Assembly (NCBI GenBank): GCA_963931865.1
Contig: OZ007516.1
Coordinates: forward strand, 10,364,785-10,428,784
Length of the DNA: 64,000 bases
From: Axinella damicornis
Taxonomy: Eukaryota; Porifera; Demospongiae; Axinellida; Axinellidae
Direction of reading: 5' to 3'
Made by a program: the position numbers and the translations under genes. Position 1 is the stretch's first letter. Each line of letters opens with the position of its first letter. Below the pieces are notes generated by a model that saw nothing but the letters and a program-made list of their open reading frames with translations, searched no databases and had not been told where the DNA came from. Of this stretch, positions 34,139 to 45,232 are shown in pieces.

Positions 34139-36110
34139 TTAATCACTAGCTCCGTTGCGCAGTGAGGCAAGACTGATTCCTTCCATTCGTATCTGTTGTG
34201 AAATGGGGTGGTTGTATGTTTCTGATTGATGATCATCCTTCTTGTCTTGGTCAACATGCGCTACATTTGATGCTGCAGAATTAGCTGAATTTTCAGGTTG
34301 TATTTCGTGAAAATGGACTCTTCTGAATCTTATTTTCCAGACGTGATTGTCAACAAAATGTACCAGAATTCCTATATACCTTGGAAGGATGTTGTTCCTC
34401 TTGTGTACCATAATTGTCATGATCGCCATGCCTATCATCCATTTCAGAACATACATGCACAGGTGGTGTAGGAGCAGTTGGTTCACTTGCTTCATCGTGC
34501 AATGGGACAAAAATGAATCCCCTTTCAGGATCATCCCTGTCTCTAGTCAGACAGAGTGGCTGCATTTCCGAAGGTTGATCAGCCTCTTCACTGCTGTTGT
34601 CATCCTCTTCTGGTGCATTTGCAGCTGCATTCACAATCTGTATTTCATGCAAATGGTTGCTTTTGCATCTTAAATTCCACATTCGAATGCCCACGTGATA
34701 TCAGAATTCCTCCCATAGTTGCACAAGCAGTGGCCATTGATATGAATGCAACAACAGTCTGATTCCCATTCTTGATTTTGGTATACAGTGTTGCTGCTGA
34801 AAGAATAGCAATGTTGATGAGAAACGAACCCTCAAGTATATCAAGAAACCGATTACGGTAGATACCCAGGAATGCCCATTCTAACACCAGCAGGAAAGAG
34901 GCAGCTATTCCAGTGAGGAGAATATTAAGGGATCCAAGCATCACCCAGTGAATTAGATGCATAAAATAGAAAAGTATAAAACGAACTAGCAACAGCAGCC
35001 CAGTCCAGAAGCGGTACCTATCCTTATATTGACCAGTGTAGGCATCCAGTAGTGGCTTTAAACTCTCAACCCATCCCAGGAGACGATACTGAGACTTCTT
35101 CTTCAAGCACTGGATGGAAAGCACAATGATGGTGTAGGGAATTAAAAAGGCTAAAATAAAGCTAGTATAAAGAGAGCGATGTGTTTTCCTTGGAAGTAGT
35201 TTATATTGCCATCGTAGAGCCACACTACCTGTCTACCATCAGGATAATCCAGAAAGGTAAATGATAAGGCAGTGAAGACAGCATCAAGTATCTTTGCATA
35301 TGAGAGTAAAAACAGAGTTGCAAGTAGCTACTTTGGTGGAATTCCTTCCAAACAGACGAGATGCCTTCAAGTTATAGTTGCTTGCTATAATGATCAGAAT
35401 GATGATGAGCCAAATATACACTGGGAACACAAACTGGAGCCAGACTTTTGAGTACATGTTCATTCCATTATAGAGTAAGTTTCATTCCTGAATCAGGGCC
35501 GGCGGAAGCAATTTGGGTTTGGTACGGCAAAATTGGATACGTCCACTGTGCCGAAGGTAGTGAAAAATTTTTTCACGGTCATTTTTCAGTTGCCTGGATG
35601 GGGTCTCGTACATGTAGCACTGCTTGGCACTGCACTGCCACTGCTGTCTGGTTTCCGTGCAATCCGTGACTGTCTCACTCTCGGAAATGTACGCTGCGCT
35701 GGTAGCCCACGCCTACTAATTATAAGGCGACGAGTTTTTCGCTCCTGTTATTCCACTTCCTAGCTCCACCCCTTTCTAAATCGCACTTGGTAGTCAGCAC
35801 GTAGTTGTTCGCCATCGATGCATCGTACTCAACAAGCGCCCGGTATGTGTCCAGACACTTCAAGTTTTGCTGCATTGCAACTGGACTCGTAAAAAGACTT
35901 TCCCTCGAGCCTGATCCCCGCCAGTACGTAGCTATGTATCCACGGAGAGGGACGCTCAGTGCCGCCTGATGTTTATCAAGTACCATGGTTTGTCAAAACA
36001 TTGGTCCGGCAGTTGCCGGGTGTTCCGCCGCCCCTGTGAATTCAAGCTCAGCCATGATGTGAAGATTAAAACTGAATTGTATAGCCAATACCAACAGGAA
36101 AACCTGTAGT
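34139..36110 (-). pseudogene. Multi-TM C-terminal part of a beta-helix membrane protein gene
   Basis: Order on the minus strand: SWLSLNS (36060), hAT-like insertion (35494-36036), YNGMNMYSKVWLQFVFP with a TM helix, SRLFGRN, a further TM region, then 35223-34645 with the signature PLLDAYTGQYKDRYRFWTGL and four or five more TM helices, and an acidic cytoplasmic tail. This matches the C-terminal module of the beta-helix/multi-TM family seen at 27306-32034. The 5' part stops at about 36110. Relative to the family motif preceding YNGM, two single-base losses near 35480 break the frame. The tail region is duplicated in tandem (offset about 338 bp; cagaattcct at 34363 and 34701). It is either a separate truncated gene or the displaced 3' half of the gene at 27-32 kb. 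Confidence 0.6.
35494..36036. mobile_element. hAT-like element copy B, 543 bp, 5-bp TSD
   Basis: Ends cagggccggcgga and tccgccgcccctg, with tgaat on both sides (35489-35493 and 36037-36041). Near-identical over about 470 bp to copy A (21888-22360). The shared downstream flank (tgaattcaagctcagccatg) is beta-helix gene sequence, so both copies sit at the same site in the two gene fragments. Confidence 0.9.
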
Positions 36111-38008
36111 CTGATTGTAGTTGAGGTAGAGCCAGGACAGTGCCCAGAAGCTTCTGTACGTTATAAACTAGTGTGCCAAAATTTAAGTGCAGGCAAAGGT
36201 CCTGAGTCCAATACGCACGCTGGGCACGAGACTAGATTATGTCCTGTACCACATCATAAATTTACTAGACAAGTGCATAAGCGAACTAGAGGTGTTCATA
36301 TGCATAGAACACATACCCCGCGCTGAACGTCTAGCTACATGCCAGGATGCATATGCATGCAGTGCAGCTACAATCGACGTGACATCTCTGCCGAGGCGGC
36401 TATCGCGTATACTGTTTTCGTGTATGGCCATATCCAAGGTGTGGGAGTGACCGCTTACCGTATATATTGTGAAGCTGGAGAGGTGGGGCCAAATGTTACG
36501 AATAATAGGAAATAGCTGGAAAAACAGCCGAAACAATAGCCACGATGTCTGTGAAGTACATATAGATCGTGAGAAAACACTGTTTCCTAGCGGTCATCTC
36601 AAGCATGAAGTTTCCAAATGCACTGCGTGTCTTGTTCTTGATGGGACTCTGAGGTCACGAGAGGTGGAGCCAATGTTATGAATAGTTATGAAAAGTAGGA
36701 AATAGCCGCAATACAGCGAAACGGAGCGCCTTGACTTCAGTCAGGTACACATAGAGCAGTTTTTTGCTATTTGCTATTGTTTGACTCCATTTGGATGTTT
36801 TGTTGAGGGTCTATGTGGCGAGATTTCAATTTTTTGCGGGCGACAGACGACTGACAAACGACTGACAGACGGACAAAACCGATTGCTTAACCCCGCTTCG
36901 CGCATGCGCGCGCGGGGTAATAAGCAGACTGCCACAGGCATATGCCATCAATTGCTGATGTAATGAACGCTGTGCTAGTAATGACGCTTCCTTTTGAACT
37001 GCTAAACCTTAAGCATTCTGCAGGGGGGGATTTTGAAAAAACATTGATCGATCTGCTACCTATTTTCCAATTCTGAACCAGATAATAGGATACCCTTTGA
37101 AGCTTGAAGGGAGATGATGGATAGCAATTAATACATTAAGATTTTAACTTGTGTGTGGTCAAAGGTCAAAGGTTCATCATATCTGCAATCGCCCAACATG
37201 GAGCATACAGAACACAACAACAACAGGAATACTCAACGCACACACAGAACACTTGAATAAAGTCCCAGGCAATGAGTGTGCAACCTGTGTTGTCTTGTCT
37301 TGGGGGAAACAGGTGATCCATTGAAGATGCAGGAAACTGTAGCATGGTCACTACAGACTAGGGCATGGCCGCCACTACCCTGGAACACGAAAATAGGTTC
37401 CATTGGCTTCTTCTTTGGTCGGTACACAAGGGAAGGGGATAACACGAGCAAACACACAGATAACAATATCTGACTGAAAGGTCTTGGTAGATAGTTTGAA
37501 GTTAAGTTCACAGCAAAGAAGCATCTGTCTTAAACTCAGCAGGCTCGATCAGGTGAAAATACCATTGTAACATTCAAGGATGTACGCTTAGGTGAAGGTG
37601 CCTTGGTCAAATCTTCTCTAGCTACTTCTGTTTGCACCAGAATAGGTTCTCGTAGAATTCTAGTAGTAGGAGCTGCCACCTCCACTGTCAACTTCATGTC
37701 TGGATCTGCCACATCCACCGTCTACACCACGCGGTTACAAGGTGACAAAAGAGCAGTAGTCCACAAAACACTGGCCAGCTTCAATCAGACAGACGACAAG
37801 GGTACTAGCACTATACCACCACTTGTCCGTTCACCCAGAGTGCTTGGGATAGATACCACCAACCAAGAGAACGCAGCGAGCTGCTCAACTGCCTCCTTCC
37901 CGTTCTTGCCGTGTTCAAAAGGTCAGTCTGAGAGAGTCCAATAGGAGAGAGCACATACACACGCCATCTTTGCCATCTCAGCTGTGTGTGTGTGTGTGCG
38001 CGCGCGCG
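36111..38008. other. Intergenic sequence, one weak open frame
   Basis: Two gtggagccaatgttatgaata-like segments (36480-36515 and 36660-36690) suggest a diverged duplication. A palindromic GC segment lies at 36893-36918. A minus-strand open stretch (37536-37718) encodes a plausible hydrophilic peptide but has no recognised domain and no clear splice context. Confidence 0.4.
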
Positions 38009-38340
38009 CGTGCGTGACGGAAGTGGGATGTTTGTAGGGCGGGACTAAACTAGTGACGCGCGACCTTCGTACTTCAATTTGTTTACTGAACCTCGAACTC
38101 TGTGAAGAACATTAGACCCAGGCATTGGCTGGAATCTTCCAGAGCAGCTGGGATGCAATTGCGGAGCAGCAGTCGAAGTGGGCGCAATCACGGAGCAGCG
38201 GACGCAATCGGGGAGCAGCAGTTGAAGCGGACGCAAGCGGCAAGCAGCAGCTGAAGCGGATACATATTGGGGAGCAGCAGCTGAAGCGGACACAAACGGG
38301 GAGCAGCAGTTGAAGCGGATCGATGTAATTGGGGAGCAGC

Positions 38341-39516
38341 GGTCGTACATACAATGGCATAAAATAAGTATTTTTGTCTTGCTGTATAATGGCAAAATTT
38401 TATGCCAAATTTTATGCCCAGCTGAAGGCAATGGAACATCTGTACAAGAAGGATAAAGCGAAAGCATTAGCTTACCTTGCAGCTGAGAAGCAAATCAGTA
38501 TTACATACAGAAGCCAGACTGAGGAGAGTCGCCGCAAGTCAGCAACTTCACGGAAGCGTCAGCGTGAACAGCAGATGGACTCAGACCAAGATGCACAATT
38601 TGGTCCCCCAGACAAGCGAAGTAATTTCAATAAAAGTAGAAAACGCCGTATTGATTTGGAATCAGAGTCTGATTTAGTCCCTCTGGTGCGGAAGGGCAAG
38701 GGCAATTGCAAGAGTAACAAGATTACCAGTACCTTCAAGGGAATAGGTCAACGTATTCAAGTTAGGTACAACGATGGGGTATGGTATAAGGGAACATTGA
38801 TAGAGTTCAACACTAAGACGGGGGACTGGATGGCTCGATTTGATGCCGACGATGAAGTGACCACAATCAAGTTCCCCGATAAAGATGTCCGTCTGATTTG
38901 ACTGAGTATCATTGTTTATCCACTGCTACTCTTCTATTATTCATTCAGCATTATCCAGATTATGATTACTCTCTCATTATGTTGCTATTTATATGCTGTA
39001 TTATGTTGTTCGCTGTAATCAAATCATTATTAATATGATTATCGTATTCAAACTGTTAGTAAAATTATGCCCCTTTAATTAACCCAATTGGGGACACCCT
39101 TTATGTCATAGTTTCCTTCACAACCTGCTTTGCTCACAAAATGAGTATGTCCCTTTTAATTAGCCCAAATAGGGTGAGACCCTTTCATTAAAGCAGTCGG
39201 CATAAAAGTTTGTCTCTATGAGGATACACAAAGGTAAGATTTTATGCCAACCTTCACATTCAAACTGGGCTCACAAAATGAGTATGTCCCTTTAATTAAC
39301 CCAATTAGGGTGAGACCCTTTGACTTTATGATACTGTGCGAAAATGTACACGAGGGAATTTTATGCAAGACGTTTCAGCATAAAATTTTGCCATTATACA
39401 GCAAGACAAGTTCGGCATAAAATTTTGCCATCATACAGCAAGACAAGTTTGGCATAAAATTTTGCCATTATACAGCAAGACAAAAATACTTATTTTATGC
39501 CATGTTCTGCACGACC
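38341..39516. mobile_element. Mutator-like TIR element carrying an ORF (pack-MULE-like), 1176 bp
   Basis: 66-bp TIRs begin ggtcgt, continue atggcataaaataagtattt, and end with ggcaaaattttatgcc; only about four mismatches separate the two. A 9-bp gggagcagc lies on both sides (38332-38340 and 39517-39525), though the host sequence is itself repetitive, so this duplication could be coincidental. The right side has three tandem copies of part of the TIR (39379-39500). Between ORF and right TIR are diverged repeats of tgagtatgtcccttttaatt. Confidence 0.82.
38389..38901 (+). CDS. Tudor/Agenet-like domain protein carried in a TIR element
   Basis: The ATG at 38389 begins a 170-residue uninterrupted frame without introns. 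The first residues (MAKFYAKFYA) are encoded by the terminal inverted repeat itself. A Lys/Arg/Ser-rich middle (nuclear-localisation-like KRQR, KSRKRR) is followed by a C-terminal domain, about residues 120-170, of the form G.RIQVRYNDG.WYKGTLI, then FDADDE..IKFPDKDVRLI. The beta-strand spacing and W-Y-K-G fit Tudor/Agenet-type folds that bind modified chromatin proteins. No transposase motif. It could be a captured host gene or a genuine element-encoded accessory protein. The intact frame suggests recent selection or recent capture. Confidence 0.65.
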   Translation: MAKFYAKFYAQLKAMEHLYKKDKAKALAYLAAEKQISITYRSQTEESRRKSATSRKRQREQQMDSDQDAQFGPPDKRSNFNKSRKRRIDLESESDLVPLVRKGKGNCKSNKITSTFKGIGQRIQVRYNDGVWYKGTLIEFNTKTGDWMARFDADDEVTTIKFPDKDVRLI

Positions 39517-39632
39517 GGGAGCAGCAGCTGAAGCGGACACAATCGGGGAGTAGCAGCTCTGCACTGGATTACTCACATAGGCCAACGAGGGGGAAGTATG
39601 TAGCTGAGCGAACAAAGTGAGTGAAGCTACTT

Positions 39633-40488
39633 GTAAATAATTACTATTATCAGTTTAATTAAGCTGTAGAGTGAGCTCACTGATTCACTGAAACTGCAGT
39701 TATTACCCATTCATGGGTTGTTTGTAGTGTAATTGTATTGATCACAACAACCTGCGTGAGCAACTGATTATATATCACGCAGTACCTATTATCACGCAGC
39801 TCCAAAGCCCTGCACAGCCCATAATTATTATAACTCATGTATTCGGAAGTTTGCATAACCTGAATGGAAGCATAGCCCTGTGCCGTAAGTTGGAGACTGT
39901 CAGCTGTCTTTACATGCAATAATGTACAGTTTCTATATGGCTGCACAATAATACGTAACACTACGCGATAATAGGTACGAAACATCTCTGACCGCTTAGC
40001 TGAGGATATTCATTGTACCCTTCGCTTAATAAGTGGACTGTAGCCCACGCTTTGTAGTGCAAGTTCGTGCAAGTTCGAAGTTCATAGGATGTTGCTACTT
40101 GGAGCTGTGGACTCAGGTACAAAATGTACACGATAATCAGTTGCTTATACCACATCATAATGATGTATGGCATAATGTTGTTGATGAAACAATGAAGCAT
40201 CAAAAGATAAGCCTGCTGCCCAGAGGAATAGGATTGTGGTCCAGGTTCAGTCACTGTTTCATCATGGGAGAGACCATCATTAATAATGTTTTTCTAAGGA
40301 AAGATTTACTTTCTTGTTTGTTAGCATCAAAGAAATGTGCAAGTCAAACAAAGTTGTGCTGTTATGGAGCTGAAGAATTACCATCATCCAGCATGGTGTC
40401 TATCACTAGTCTTGGAATAGAGGGAAGAAGGTTAGTTGCTATAGATACGTCTGATACGTTCTTTTCTCTGCTACAAATGATACTACAG
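39633..40488. other. Upstream region of the adhesion gene
   Basis: Earlier exons of the downstream gene may lie here. An open stretch at 40260-40488 reads plausibly but has no recognised motif or resolved splice sites. Confidence 0.4.
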
Positions 40489-43400
40489 ATTTGGTCATCC
40501 TGCCAAATCGGGGGCACATTTTGGGAGGAACATCAGTGATCGCTTCAGGCCCGTGCTTTGATCAATCACAGGAGTACACCTGCCTATTCCAAGTTCCACG
40601 ACTCAGAAGAGAAGTTCGTGGAGTGTACCTGGATGAGAGGCGTCTTCTTTGTGTCTCTCCAGTTCTCCAACTAATCGGAGATGTTGGGTTTAGGCTGCGT
40701 GTACGGGGAAGTGCATGGAGGGATGGTAACAGAAATACCACAGGCACCAGTCCCATTTTATTCACGTACGTATTAGCCTCATTCCCAGGCCTCCGCCCAG
40801 ATTTCTGTCGCAGCCACAAGATAAAATCTGGGCGGAGGCCTGGGGACGAGGCTACATATGTATAGCCATTGTGGGTATTACAGAGTCTCAACTTTGTGAC
40901 TGTATTGTATATCTGCTTTCCAGTGTCCTTCTTTACTGCCTATCAAGTGAATTTTGGAAGAGTGGACCTGCTCTTCACTGGTGAGGAATCCACTTCTCTT
41001 ACGTGGTTGCAAGATGCTGTGTTCCCAATGCAAGATCCAGACACTTACAGGGTTGATATATGGCTGTACGCACTATCTCGGGGAAGTTGGATCAAGACAG
41101 CATGCCTTTCAAGCGACTATCCCAACTCTGGAAGAGCAATGGTGACTATTCCACCTGTTTCAGCAGCTGGACGGTTTTCAGCAGTTGGACGGTTTTCAGC
41201 AGTGGCAGTGCAGGTGGTGGTGAACACTAGCCAGCCTGAACCTGATTTCTTTCAAAATTTGACTACAGCTGCTGGACTCTGGACTGTTGTGGCATATGCA
41301 AGTGATACAGCACCAACTAGGGAAGAGTGTATGTTTGGGCTGAAGATACTGCCGCACGCATGCAAGAACAGAACATGATTAACTCAAGCCCTCCACCGTG
41401 CCCATGCATGTTGCAACAGGCACGAGCACCAAACAGTGGAGTCACTGAGCAAAACATGGGAGACAACGTCCACAACTTTTTTAACCCCAGAGCTGCCACT
41501 TGTTTTTACCAGTCAACAGTTACCCGGTAAGTTAGCAAAGTGGTGATTGCATCAATGATGGGTTGGTTAACTTGTTCAATCACCTTCCAATCATGGTCAT
41601 TACAATTGGGGTGAGCCTGAGCGAGCCCCACACAGGGGCGGCAGCGGCATAAAAGAAGTGGTACGGCTCTCTATCATAGCGCACTGCGGAAGGCGGTGCC
41701 TGGAGGGCGCTCTGCGTGTTGGCAGAGGCGCAAAGTGCCGATCTGTCCGCGCAAAGTGCGGAAAAAAATTTTCGCACGTATTTTTAGTGATGAGGAAGCG
41801 CTCTCGTAGCATCAAAATGGCCGTTTTGGGAAAGAAAAGACCTTGGCTGCTGTGGAGTTTCAATAGTAGGCCCACAACTAGGACGAGAAACAGCCGAGTC
41901 TGCATATAAGATCAAGCGTAGATTTTGCGTGACTACATTGCATGTGATATTATAATCAGGTCGGCTGGAAAAGTGGTCCGGCCAAAGCCGGACCAGCCGG
42001 ACCGGCGGCACCGCCTCTGCCACACTAGTGTGACTTAATTGCACAGTGGGTTTGTAAGTTTGCTTGGTGGATCTTGCACTTGCCGTACCGCCATGTTGAA
42101 TACATACACATGAATGATTACCCTATTTTCAGCCCATAGAATAAAGAAATTCCGGAATAATGTGCCCATCCCCAATAATATGCTGCTGACTTATATCGTT
42201 GCTTATCTAATGCAGTCCACGTGGTCCAGGAAGGCAGTGCTGTTATGATGAACATGGGAGACTGATCCTGGGGCCCGCAGCTGGTGGTCACTCTGATTTC
42301 TATTCTCCATATGTTCAATCACTGTCAACTCCCCCAAGCTTTGCTCTGCAGTTCCACCTTTGGCTGGACATCACACCATTCCTACACTGCTGCAAATCCA
42401 ATGAAACCTCATGTAGTACTTTCTACACATTCCGCCCATCAGCTGTTAGTGAGTGTCAGTACAGCCCACCTCCACCAGGTATGGTTCTGTAGTATATGCA
42501 ATAGCTCCAAATGTAGTGTGGAAAATATTTAATTGAGACACTTTATTGCTGTGGTTTTGCCAAGCCCTTACACATCCTGGGATGACTGTAGAGTTGACTA
42601 GCATCCAACCATTAAGCTTAGCTTTGTGTTTCAAGTCTGTGATAATGGAAGACACACGTCTTGTATCAGCAAGACCCTTTTCCCTCTCCTCCATGCAGCC
42701 TGTGTTTATGGAGACCCTCACATTGTTACACTTGATGGCCACAAGTACACATTCAATGGCAAAGGAGAGTTCACATTGATTGAAACTGAGAACGATTTCT
42801 TCAATCTTCAAGGCAGAATGGTTGCGATAACAGATAACAATGACCGACCTTCTTCAGCCACGGTATTCTCAGCAATAGTTGCCAAGGAGAATAACTCTGA
42901 TACTGTTCAATTCCAAGTTAGTCGACGTGGAGTGGACGTGTTGATCAATAGAGAGAGACTGATTTTTGGTGATCTTCAAGAGCTGACTCTTAATGGTGTT
43001 ACTGTCAGCAGTCTGGGTAACGATAAGTATGCAGCAACATTCACAAGTGGAGCTTATGTCCAAGTGCGTGAAGAGTTAGATTACCTCTCTGTGTTGATAG
43101 TCAGTCTACCTGTCAGCTTCCGGAATCTTACCCGTGGTTTGATGGGATTGTTCAACGGGGACGCATCAGATGACCTGCTTCCAAAAGATGGCTCTATCCC
43201 ACTACCACTAGACTCCTCCCTCCAGATGATACATGAAGAGTTTGGACTGACATGTAAGTGGTTTTTCTAGCGTACCCAGATTGCAGACATTCTTGTAACT
43301 TGTTGCTATTCTCTGCTATTTCCAGGGATTATTAGGAGTCCCAACAACAGCCTCTTCAGTTATCGTGTCAGTGAAAACTGGGAGGACTTCTTTGCTCCTG

Positions 43401-44300
43401 ATTTCCCTGCTGTATTTGTGCCCGCATTTGCTAACACTGAGCTGGAGACCCAAGCACGCTCTCTATGTAATGGTGATCAATTTTGTCTGTTTGATATTGC
43501 TGCAACAGGGCGAATGGATGTGGGAATGTCCACACAGATTGGAGGCCAAATTTTGGAGGAAGTAATCGAGTTAAGCGCACCAAGTAAGTAGCTTAATTAT
43601 TGTGATGCTTGTAGATTCATCATGCACACCTCTTCACTTGACTCAATTCCTTTCATAATATTATGTAGTTGTTTGTGAACCACCTTGTCTGAACGGAACA
43701 TGTGTTGGTAACAACACTTGTAATTGCCAAGCCGGATATGAGGGACTAAGATGCGAAGAAGCAAGTAAGAAATCAGCATTGCTGTAAAACCGCACATGAT
43801 CCCTGATAATTATGTGCAAATCACTGTTGCAATTATTGTTGCAATCATTGTTGCAATTATTGTTGCAATCATTGTTGCAATTATTGTTGCAATCATTGTT
43901 GCAATTATTGTTGCAATTATTGTTGATTGGAAGTATTGTACAGTGATACCATGCAATACGCAGTCACTCTCCACACTTAACAGTACTCAGGGATGAATGT
44001 GACAGAAACATCTGTCAGAACGGAGGAACATGCAGGAGACTTGCTGAAGACTACTTATGTTTGTGTCCCCAGTATTTCATTGGCCTTACTTGTACAGAAT
44101 GTAAGGATGACCATAATAGTACTGTAACAGTTGCTACTATACCGCATATCTCAATTCTCTTTTATTCCTTCAGTTCTGCCATTGGAAGTACGGTGCTCAA
44201 GTGCACTGCTCGGACAACTTCTCACTGTGCGTTGCTCAGCAAATAAACCATTGGCAATGACTACCTGTTCTCTGGGTGGAAATCACATTGTCCCATGTAC
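40489..44300 (+). CDS. AMOP-VWD-EGF cell-surface/adhesion protein (partial, spliced)
   Basis: Exons: about 40489-40765, 40922-41327, 41328-41527, 42216-42478, 42699-43253, 43326-43583, 43669-43764, 43991-44100 and 44174-44300. The junctions 41527|42216, 42478|42699, 43253|43326, 43583|43669 and 44100|44174 are phase-consistent. Order: an Ig/IPT-like segment (GGTSVIASGPCF, LLCVSP), an AMOP domain (PPPCPC, RAATCFYQS, then GRQCCYDEHGRLI in the next exon), a VWD domain starting CVYGDPHIVTLDGHKYTFNG, the SPNNSLF segment, an EGF (PCLNGTC..CNC..GYEG..C) and a second EGF (DECDRNICQNGGTC), then a Cys-containing exon. The order AMOP-VWD-EGF is that of SUSD2/MUC4-like proteins. A reading-frame break lies at about 41328 between GREEC and VWAED. 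The frame between the first and second EGF exon does not match, so a small exon may be missing. The 3' end is unseen: a 3-kb transposon begins at 44376. Introns hold transposons (40774, 41633). Confidence 0.78.
40774..40854. mobile_element. Foldback-family miniature element in intron
   Basis: tagcctcattcccaggcctc and the complement gaggcctggggacgaggcta. The arm ccgcccagatttt pairs with aaatctgggcgg. Flanks cgtacgtat and catatgtat match at 7 of 9 positions, a decayed 9-bp duplication. Confidence 0.85.
41633..42019. mobile_element. hAT-like miniature element, 387 bp, 5-bp TSD
   Basis: Ends caggggcggcagcgg and (complement) cagaggcggtgccgcc, with ccaca on both sides (41628-41632 and 42020-42024). 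Lies in the intron between the two AMOP half-exons. Confidence 0.88.
43821..43925. repeat. 12/24-bp microsatellite
   Basis: Alternating ttgcaattattg and ttgcaatcattg units (12 bp), about eight copies, in the intron between EGF exons. The repetitive open frame here is not a gene. Confidence 0.95.
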
Positions 44301-44777
44301 GTATGTATAAGCACAATACAAGCATGTTTTCATCTTGTGACGATCATACAGTGATGATCATGATAGGCATTGCATATAGTCCAGGCCACTTATGGAATAT
44401 TTTGGGTCAACCTCAAACAAATTGCAACACAAGCTTTTTCAACTGTTTCCTAGACAGAAAAATGTCCTCTATAACATACTAAAAGTCCCAAAGAATACCT
44501 TTAGGGGAAAGTACTGAAATAGTAACATTTATAAATTAATTAAAACAATTATTGCACATTTTCTGCTTTTTGAAAAAAAAAAGTTTTAAACCATGTTTTC
44601 AAACAAGAACTGAACTGAAGGTGGTGACCCTTGTAAATTGTTGGTTTTTGTTGATTCAAACTTGTGTTTGCAAATTAGAGCCAATGACCTCTATGACCTA
44701 CGATTTTATAAGACCACATGACACTAATTAGTTCCATGTGGTCTGTTTTATGCCAATTACTCACCCTTCTTTGAGCA

Positions 44778-44955
44778 ATGGAGGTTTGTGTCATTTGCAA
44801 GCAGCCTCTAGGCACATCACCGGCATCTTCACTAAAGGGAAGCACAACCATCAACCAGACAAGCGAAACAAGGAATGATACTATCCATTCTGCACCTGGG
44901 GAAACGGTACACCAGGAATGTCGGCGAAAGTACTGCATGCAAGCCGGGCGAAATA
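44778..44955 (+). pseudogene. N-termin zinc-binding segment of a transposon protein
   Basis: The frame begins with an ATG and reads CVICKQPL, then a Lys-Gly/Thr-rich stretch, then VHQECRRKYC. Such C..C...VH.(D/E)CR..(Y/F) starts are common in long transposon proteins of cnidarians, sponges and echinoderms. The similarity fades after about 55 residues and the frame changes, so this is a broken remnant. Confidence 0.5.
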
Positions 44956-45232
44956 GCCAAAGCTTCCAAACTTGCCAAGCAAGAACATGGTGCAGCTGTA
45001 GACTGTACTGGAAGGCATGTACTCAGGTCATTGAAGGGTCAGAAGCCTCGGAGTCACAAACCCTTGGCCAGCAAACAACAGATTTTCCTATACATGCACG
45101 ACTTTGTGTATCCTGGACTAGAGAATTCATTCCCATCGGTTGTTGGGTCGCTAGTCTGAGAATCCATAGGGTTTCTAGCCTTTGGAGTTCTCTCTCAGCC
45201 TCTTTTGGTCAGATGTCATCACTCAACCGGAA

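Larger units (their letters stand above)
38009..39632. repeat. Composite minisatellite repeat, copy 3, holding a nested element
   Basis: The left end gtgacggaagtgggatgttt and the right end gtagctgagcgaacaaagtg match the two termini of copy 1. The internal minisatellite (gaagcggacgcaatcgggga type) is interrupted by the 1176-bp TIR element at 38341-39516 and resumes after it. Confidence 0.85.

Noticed and set aside
43796..43996. Ile-Val-Ala repeat protein
   Set aside because: Microsatellite in an intron of the AMOP-VWD-EGF gene.
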